A stretch of DNA of 64,000 nucleotides from Lepas anatifera. Taxonomy: Eukaryota; Arthropoda; Thecostraca; Lepadidae. The position numbers and the translations under genes are program-made. The stretch spans positions 430,001-494,000 of the forward strand of contig JAOTON010001685.1 of the NCBI GenBank assembly GCA_034440635.1, read 5' to 3'. Under the pieces are notes generated by a model. The model worked only from the letters and a program-made list of their open reading frames with translations. It was not told the DNA's origin and searched no databases. This document shows, piece by piece, positions 12,401 to 21,400 of the stretch (position 1 is its first letter; each line of letters begins with the position of its first letter).

Positions 12401-15400
12401 TTTTGTGAGTGGTGGAATTTAGTGGCAGTGTTCACCCATTCGAACCTTCTCCGGAGGGGCAGGAGGCACTGAGCGTCTTGCCCGCGCCAGATCTTCGATT
12501 CTGTTGTTCCACTGAAATCGGTGGAGATAAGGATGCCGGGTATAACTGACCAGAAAAATAGAAGTCGCCAGATTTTCTTGCAGGAAGCGCATAAGAGCCG
12601 AGTTAATTTGGCGATCTTCTATTCGATTCTGCTGCTCTCTTTTTCCAGTGGACGTTAGTAGAGGAGGTAATGAAACTGGCCCTTGTAGTAAGTATTGTTG
12701 AGCGTTGTTAACTTGTGAATTGTATCTTTGGTAACTAGAACCATAATTGAGAAGTGAGTGGAGAATTCAGCAAAAAAGGTATAAAGTGAGTGGAAAATTC
12801 TGCTTGACTGGGTGTCGCTCTGCACCCAGCACCCCAGGTTTTGGGACACTGCGGTCAATTGCCGCACTGCTGAGTGACACACGCGCCAAAATCTCCAGCA
12901 TACTCCCACATGAGAAGAATACTGCGTGCAGATATAGAAAATAACTAAGCGAATGAAAGAAGCAATCATTTTTTCGCCAGAGGAACAAAAATAATGTGAT
13001 GAAATCGTCCCTCGGAACACCTGAGCTCATTTAACAAGTTTCCAGCTACAACAACTGCGGGTGTTTTGTGTTTGTGTAGCGTGCCGCGTTTTCTCGTTCT
13101 CTTACCAGATTAGATTTGTTTTGCTGCCGCTGCCGTGCATAAAGTGGGGCGGTGCGTCAGTGAAGGATGGTACTGCAGCATTTCTTCCCCACTGGTGGCT
13201 GGCAATGTTTTACCTCCTGTAGACTCTGAAACTTCGCCGTGCAAATATTTCATCATGGTTACAGCCGCTCCTCACACAGATACAGTGCTGTTTTAATTAG
13301 TAAACTTTGCTGCTTGCCACCAGCCGGGGGCCCACCACGCTTCCTGAACGCTTTGATACGGTGTTTTACAGTGGGAAATTGTGAGAAGCTTTGTCCGCCC
13401 TGATGGGACTGTGAAACCCCGTGTCTGGAATGGTGAATTGTTTTGAGCTGCTGGGAGATGCTCCAGGCCGGAGAGTCTTGATATTAGTGCCGCAGCTGTA
13501 ATGAGAATTACTCTGCAGACACCTGGTGGGACAGTAAAATGACTCTGAGAACATGGGTGCATTAGCCCTGACGCTTCACCACATCTGTGTGGTGGAGTTG
13601 GCACTGCGGGCGACAGTCAGTTGTGTACGTGATCTGCAGGAATACCCTTACAGCTTGTGAACATTCAGTATGCGGTGGGAGGGTGGAAATCCATGTCAGA
13701 CTTTGTAAAAAAAACTGAAAAGATATATGTAAAGAGATATTGTAATATAAATGAGAGGAAAGTGGTGCCTGACGAGCCCGGTCTGGTGTCCGCCGCAGAT
13801 GATGGTCACGTGTACAAGATGGTGGAGTGGTACGACGCGCGCGGCGTCTCGCACTCGGCACTTCTCGACATTTTCGAGGTCACGGCACCGCGAGCCATCC
13901 GTCAGATGGCGCTATCCCGGCGGGTGAGACGTCTCAGATGTACCGTGTCCCTTAGTCAATTGCGGCGTGTTTAGAATGCTCCTGCTGTTCTGCGGCTCTG
14001 TGCTGCTCAAGGAAGTTATGTGTGAGTCATGTTTTTGTGTATCTTGGTTATGTTCTCGGGTCTGCCTCCGGGTGTACTGTTTGGAGCTCAAAATATGCAG
14101 AGCCATATTTTAGAACAGCCACTCAACGTCACTATTTACTAGCGTGATATGAGCTGAGAGTCGTATCTATTTACCTGTGCCTGCACGGTCGTCGCATAAC
14201 GTTTCAGTAGTTTCCTCACGCCCGACCCCCCCCCCAGCGTGGATGAGTGCTGACCGCCCCTTCCTCCGCAGTGGTACGGACCACCGCTCCTCTGTACCAC
14301 AATTCACTGTACTGACCGCTCCCTTCCCCGTACCATAAGTCTCTGTGCTGACCGCTCCTCTCCCGTACCATAAGTCTCTGTGCTGACCGCTCCTTCCCCG
14401 TACCATAAGTCTCTGTGCTGACCGCTCCTCTCCCGTACCATAAGTCTCTGTGCTGACCGCTCCTCCCCCGTACCATAAGTCTCTGTGGTGACCGCTCCTT
14501 TCCCGTACCATAAGTCTCTGTGCTGACCGCTCCTCCTCCGTACCATAAGTCTCTGTGCTGACCGCTCCTCCCCGTACCATAAGTCTCTGTGCTGACTGCT
14601 CCTCTCCCGTACCATAAGTATCTGTGCTGACCGCTCCTCCCCCGTACCATAAGTCTCTGTGCTGACCGCTCCTCCCCCGTACCATAAGTCTCTGTGCTGA
14701 CCGCTCCTCCCCCGTACCATAAGTTTCTGTGCTGACCGCTCCTCTTCCGTACCACAATTCGCTGTACTGACCACCCCTCCCCCGCAGCACAAGTCGCTGT
14801 ACGCCTCCTCGGACGCCCAGCTGCGGCAGGTTCACTTGGAGATGTGCAACGGTCGCTTCGACAACTGTCTACGCTGTGTGCACGACCCCTACTGCGGCTG
14901 GGACAAAACGGCGCACGTCTGCCGACCCTACACGCCGGGGTGAGCTGACCGTCCTCCCACTCTGTGCGTGCTCCTTCTGGTTGCTACTTTCCTCCTTAGC
15001 TTAAGGGGTGCTGGCTGTCTTCTGTGCGTGTCCTTCTGCGTATGCCTACCTTCCTCCTGAGAGTAGCTGTAAGGGGTGAGCTGTCTGTCCTCCCACTCTG
15101 TGCGTGCTCCCCTCCTGCGTATACCTACCTTCCTCCTGAGAGTAGCTGTAAGGGGTGAGCTGGCTGTCCTCCATCTGGTGCCCCTTCGCGTATGCCTCCT
15201 TCCTCCTGAGAGTAGCTGTAAGGGTGGTGTCTGTCCTCCCACTCTGTGCGTGCTCCTCTCCTGCGTATACCTACCTTCCTCCTAGTAGCTTGGGTGAGCT
15301 GGCTGTCCTCCACCTCTTGCGTGCCCCTCCGCTTGCCTCCCTCCTGAGATTGCTTGGGGTGGCTCTGTCCTCCCATCTGTGCGTGCCCCCCTCGTTGCCA

Positions 15401-18400
15401 CCTCCTCCTGAAGCTGTGGTGAGCTGGCTGTATCTCTGGCGTGCTCCCCCGCGTCTGCCTCCTTCCTCCTGAGAACAGCTTAAGGGGTGAGCTGGCTGTC
15501 TCACTCTCTGTGCGTGCTCGCCTTCTGCGTATGCCTACCTTCCTCCTGAGAGTAGCTGTAAGGGGTGAGCGGCTCACTTTCAGGTTATGGTCCAAACTGG
15601 AGAACACAATTGATGTCCAACTCAGAGTCGGGCCTCACCGTTAACTTCAGATCTGTATCAGCGACAAGCAACATCATCGAAATGCACACATCATCGAAAG
15701 GCACTTGCGGTTGTGTGAATGGAACCGTGAACCATTTTATATTATATGCATTGGCCTTCCGAGGTTGGACTATCAAGGTAATGTCCGTCTCTACCTCTGT
15801 GGCGCCCAAGTCGCTCTTGTTAAGACAGGGGCCAGCAAAGAAATCGGCTTCTCAAAGAAGGCCTATATACTCTGCGAGCCTTCGACAGGTCACCTCTTTT
15901 ACACAGTCACGTTACACCAAAACAGATGGAAAGGCGTCCACGCTTCGAAGAGTTTTCTTTCAGTTCCGATAATGCCTTTGGAAATGTTTCGTACGTGCCT
16001 CTTTATTTCTTGGGAGTGTAAGCTTTCGGGACTAGGAAATTGTGTCATCATTTATATTTCGGGGGCTGCCCTAGTGGACCAGGGGTGTCCCCTAGAGCTT
16101 CCCTAGTCCCCCATCGGTGACCGTTGTGGTCTGCTCTCTGTGCTTGGTGTGCCTGCTGGGCTTGCATCTAGCGCGTGGATGTGTATTATAGAGCGATAGA
16201 CCTCCCATTAGTTTTTTTCAATAACGGGGTCATCTCCTGACCTTGAAGGTACATGTCTAAGTCTCTTAAGTAGTTGTGTTTGAGCATGTTTGTAAATAGC
16301 TCTCGTGGGACTTAGTTCTACAGGGTAATAGTTCTCCTGGAACTTTGAAGGGACCGCTTCCCCATCATAGAAGGAAATACTATGTGCTGGGGTTGGTTTA
16401 GAGGGTGCCCTCATTCCTAGGTTCGCCCCCGTTGCTTGCCTCGCCCCAGTATTTAATCGCGTCTTACCGCTAGGGTTGCAAATCTCTGCTCAGGTATCCT
16501 TGTTCTTCATCTTCTGGCGCCGGTAGGCGCCCTGGAGCTTGTAATGCGCCCTTCGGTTATCCTGATACCAGAAGTGCCTCAGGTGGTGTGGTGTCCCTGC
16601 CGCCAACAGTTCGGTCTTTGGTCCAGATAAGGTCACCAGACAGCCCTGGGACACCTAAGTGGGAATCCCTTTACGCTCGAGAATACAGTGACTAATCTAG
16701 AACTGCTGTAAACGAGAGAGTGTGGCCCTTGGGGGCGTCAATGGAGCGCGGGACGGGGTCCATTTGATCATTATGAGGGACGCTCTTTGGATACATAATT
16801 TTCGTGTTTTTTTCGAAGTGGGTCTTCCAAAAGCGGTATTGGAAAAATAGCGAATGAAAGTATTGCCCATAAGGTCTCCCATATAATCAGACCAGCGTCT
16901 GCAGTTGACGGTAGAGGAGCGACCTTAGTGGCGGGCGCCTGTCCCCGGGACATCTTTTAAGTCGGTTCAAAGCACATCAGCAAAGCTTGAGCATTGTAAT
17001 AAATTTTGACTGTCCGTTTAGGACGGCTTCGGCGCCTGGCATGGGCAGAGGGAGTCTCAGCAGACCTAATTGGCGAAGGGGACAGCCGCCTGCTCCCCTT
17101 GCATACGCCCCCGACTGAGTGGGCTAGAGGAAGGCTCCTCTAATTGGTGGCATTCCGTTTTTCTTCTGTGGGTGCGTGCAAGAAATGTTTTCACGTGTAT
17201 TCGCGCTGGTACATGTTTTTCTGAAGCTTTTAGAAATGCGGAATTTCTGCACGAAGGAAAATTTCACATGCTCTGCCTTAAACCTAAAGGACAACCATCA
17301 GAATAGAGTTTGGATTAAAGACTGCTGGTCTAGTGCTCCACTGCTAGTTTTACTTTAGCATGCACTTGCAATATCAGCTCACGTCTTCCCTTGTTCTGTT
17401 CCTACTGAGATGACAGGTGCCCTTTTATCTCCCAATATCATTGATAAGCAGATTATGTATTGTTATTAGGGGCGTTCACTTGCTCCTGTCATTTCCCCCG
17501 TCCATCCTTCAGCGGTGTCTTGTGTATACGTAGAGAACTTTGCCAAGGGTTATAGCTTGGCTCGTGGGCATTGCCCCGCCTCCCCGTCCTCAGGTAAGCT
17601 GCTGCTTGCCTTACCTCAGTGTCGAATTTTTCTTCTCTCAGAAAATTTCATACTTCTGTACTCAATGGCCGACGGGTATCTCTCTCGACGCTAACTGCTG
17701 CAATCTGGGAGGTTCAGACACATTGCGATCCACGTGCGATTTTTAACCTCAGGGTTCATCATAGCTGATGCTTCAGATCCGGTGGTGGAGCACTAAAGGC
17801 GGTGTTGCACTGTTTATCTCATTGCTTCTGAACCCAGAGACCGAGAAAAACGGCGAAACCTACATTTTTACCGCACTGTGGCCCGATTCACATGATAGTA
17901 TCACCGTTCCGATCTTTCGGATAGCCGGACTTTATCCAACAATGTTTCTAGGTCGATACACACATGATCCTTAATGAGGCATAGTAGATGTTTATAGGTC
18001 TGCACTATTTTGTTTGCCTCCGTTTCTGCAACTACTGCCTTGCCACTGCTTCAGTCGCCTATTTTGTATGTCTAAATGTTTACTTTCGCTGGAATAGACG
18101 AATTCAGACAGATACTAGCGTGGACAGTGCGACTTATCCTTACTAAATCAGTGGGCATGAAATTAAAGATAATTGCGTGAAAAGTTTTGTTTTGACGACT
18201 CATTTAAAGATAGAAAAACGTTGGTGAGACACAATAAGCGAGATGGAATGGAAATAGATAGATATGAAAAGGTTATTTACCGTGACAAAATATGGAACGC
18301 CCTTGTGACCATATGGTAGATAAATAACAAAAAACCTGATTGGGTTTAGCTCTGAGGGTGGGGCTGGTTTTCTGGGCCAAGAAAATGCAGCAAAGCTCTA

Positions 18401-21400
18401 GGATTCTGTGTAATTTTCTTTTCAAATCGCTTAAACGTACTTAACTCAGAGTGCTCTTTCGCCTTGCCACCTGGCCTTCCAGGATGAAGGCATTTTCCCA
18501 AACAGCGTGTGTGCTGTTGGCTGGTGCTGCCCCGCACCGGCGGATGCTGCTATGGAGCTAATTCTGCGGTAGACTGAGGCCCTTGATGAAATGCTTGACC
18601 TCATGAACGCCCAATTTATGAAACTATAAATCTGCGCTTAACGGCTTGAAGCTTGGCCATAACTATTAACCGTAAGCTTGAGTGGCGTGTGCCCGCAGCC
18701 CAGTTTATTACTGTTCGCCGTCCAGAAGAGTTAATTAAACACTGTGACGACGGCTCTCTGGGAACAGGGGCGGGCCCAGGGGCTCGCACGTGCGTGGATC
18801 CCTGGTCCCCTCCCCCCACTAATAATCAATGCCCTCCTAAGGGGCCCGGTTGCCGGGGCAAGTGTTCGGTTGTCACCATTAAATGCCAACCATAATTGTC
18901 GCCCGCTGCAAATGTGGCGTTTTGGTTATTAGGATATCAAGGATACTCCTGACCATCTTAGTTGTTGAAAACATTGAGTTTAATTGATGTGAATTTTGGT
19001 ATTTGTTCCGTTATTCGTCTGGAGCAAACATATCAGTAATTTTGTACCCTGTCCATCTTGGGCTGTCACCATTTAGAATGCCAAATGTTTTTTGCCGGTT
19101 GCCTTTGTTCCATTTTGCCAGGTGGAAAGGTTCCTTAAACGCCTTCGCCAATACTCCTTGCAATTGGGCAAGTATGCCCTTTGGGAATGACTCAAGTAAA
19201 ATGGAATAAATAAGATTGTAGCTTCTCCCTGCACGCGCCTTGTACAAGAAGCGATACCCACATTTTGATTAGACGCCCCGAAAAGCAAGCGTGGAAGCGA
19301 CCTGGAATCCACCAATACCTCGTAGGAATATAGTCGGCGTGTGCGCAGTGACAGGAGTTGGTGTATTTCAGCGGTGACCTGACCTGGCCGGTGCCCACAG
19401 ACTGCTGCAGGATGTGACCTCGTCGGAGCCAGGCCTGTGCGACAGCTCGGTGATGAGGAAGAAGTTGAGTGCCACCTGGGGCCAATCGCTCCACCTGGGC
19501 TGTGACGTCAAACTGCCGCGGGCTATGGACGACCGGCAGGTCACCTGGTTTCTCTGGAACAAGGAGAAAGGACGCCACAGGTGGGAGAAGCACTGCGAAC
19601 TACCTAAATCACTGATAACGTCACAGGACGGTCATGCAGTGGGCCTAAAAAACGAGATGAAACCCAAAAAATTGACTTTTTAGAAATTGACTGAACTGAG
19701 CCGCCCCGGTAGCTTAGTTGGACTGGTCTCTGGTTCAGCGTTTGTGGATCGAGTGAGCAGGGCTGGTCTCTGGTGGGTGTCTATGGGCTGGGGGAGCAGG
19801 GCTGATTGCTGCTCGGGTGTCTGTGGGCTGGGGAAGCAGGGCTGGTCTTTGTTGGGGTCTCTGCGGATCGGGTGAGCAGGGCTGGTCTCTGGTGGGTGTC
19901 TATGGGCTGGGTGAGAGGGGCTGGTCTCTTGTGGGTCTCTGTGGATCGGGTGGCGGGCTGGTCTCGTGGGTGTCTGGGCTGGTGAGCGGGTTGGGTCTCT
20001 GTGGATCGGGTGAGCAGGGCTGGTCTCTGGTGGGTGTCTATGGGCTGGGTGAGCGGGGCTGGTCTCTTGTGCGGTCTCTGTGGATCGGGTGAGCAGGGCT
20101 GGTCTCTGGTGCGGCGGCAGGATCGAGTGGAGTCCGGAGAAGTACGTGCGTACTCAGGAGAACGGCCTGGTGGTGCTGACGGTGACGGAGGACGATGCCG
20201 GCAACTACGAGGCCCAGCTGGGCACCGACCTGCTCTGCACCTACAGCGTCACCGTCGACGTCCACAGATGCGCCGCACCGGACAAGTCTCAGGCAAGCAC
20301 GCAGGCAGCAGCCGCTACTTGTAGGGGATATTGACAGTTTTTTTAAGAATTGAAGGGAAATGGGCCAGGTTATCTGCGGGTTATCCAGAAAATCTGGCAT
20401 TATTTAGCGGCCTAGTCAAGCACAATTGCTTTTTTGTGCCAAACGCCGTGTCTGAGTTTTTTTTACATACTTTTTATGATGAACAGGTGGATGTTGCGGC
20501 GGTGTGTCAGGACCCTGCTGAGGAATCGTGGTCACTGACCACTGGTCAGGCACATGTGTGGGGAACTGTGGTCAGGCACGTGTGTAGGGGTCCTACTGGG
20601 AGAGCCATGACCAGGCACGTGTGTTGGCTCCCTGTTGGATAACTGTGGTCAGGCTCGTGTGCGGAGGCACTACTGGAGAGCCATGGTTAGGAACGTTTGT
20701 ACGGGCCCTTCTGGGGAGCCATGGTTAGGAACGTTTGTAAGGGCCCTTCTGGAGAGCCATGGTTAGGAACGTTTGTACGGGCCCTTCTAGGGAGCCATGG
20801 TTAGGAACGTTTGTACGAGCCCTTCTGGGGAGCCATGGTTAGGAACGTTTGTACGGGCCCTTCTGGGGAGTCATGATTAGGAACGTTTGTACGGGCCCTT
20901 CTGGGGAGCCATGGTTAGGAACGTTTGTACGAGCCCTTCTGGGGAGCCATGGTTAGGAACGTTTGTACGGGCCCTTCTGGGGAGCCATGGTTAGGAACGT
21001 TTGTACGGGCCCTTCTGGGGAGTCATGATTAGGAACGTTTGTACGGGCCCTTCTGGGGAGCCATGGTTGGGAACGTTTGTACGGGCCCTTCTGGGGAGCC
21101 ATGGTTAGGAACGTTTGTACGGGCCCTTCTGGAGAGCCATGGTTAGAAACGTTTGTACAGGCCCTTCTGGAGAGCCATGGTTAGGAACGTTTGTACGGGC
21201 CCTTCTGGAGAGCCATGGTTAGGAACGTTTGTACGAGCCCTTCTGGGGAGCCATGGTTGGGAACGTTTGTACGGGCCCTTCTGGGGAGCCATGGTTAGGA
21301 ACGTTTGTACGGGCCCTTCTAGGGAGCCATGGTTGGGAACGTTTGTACGGGCCCTTCTGGGGAGCCATGGTTAGAAACGTTTGTACAGGACCTTCTGGGG

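Noticed and set aside
14167..14835. 222-codon minus-strand frame rich in WYGGGAVSTETYGTG
   Set aside because: Antisense reading of the exon-5 acceptor array; no splice or family support.
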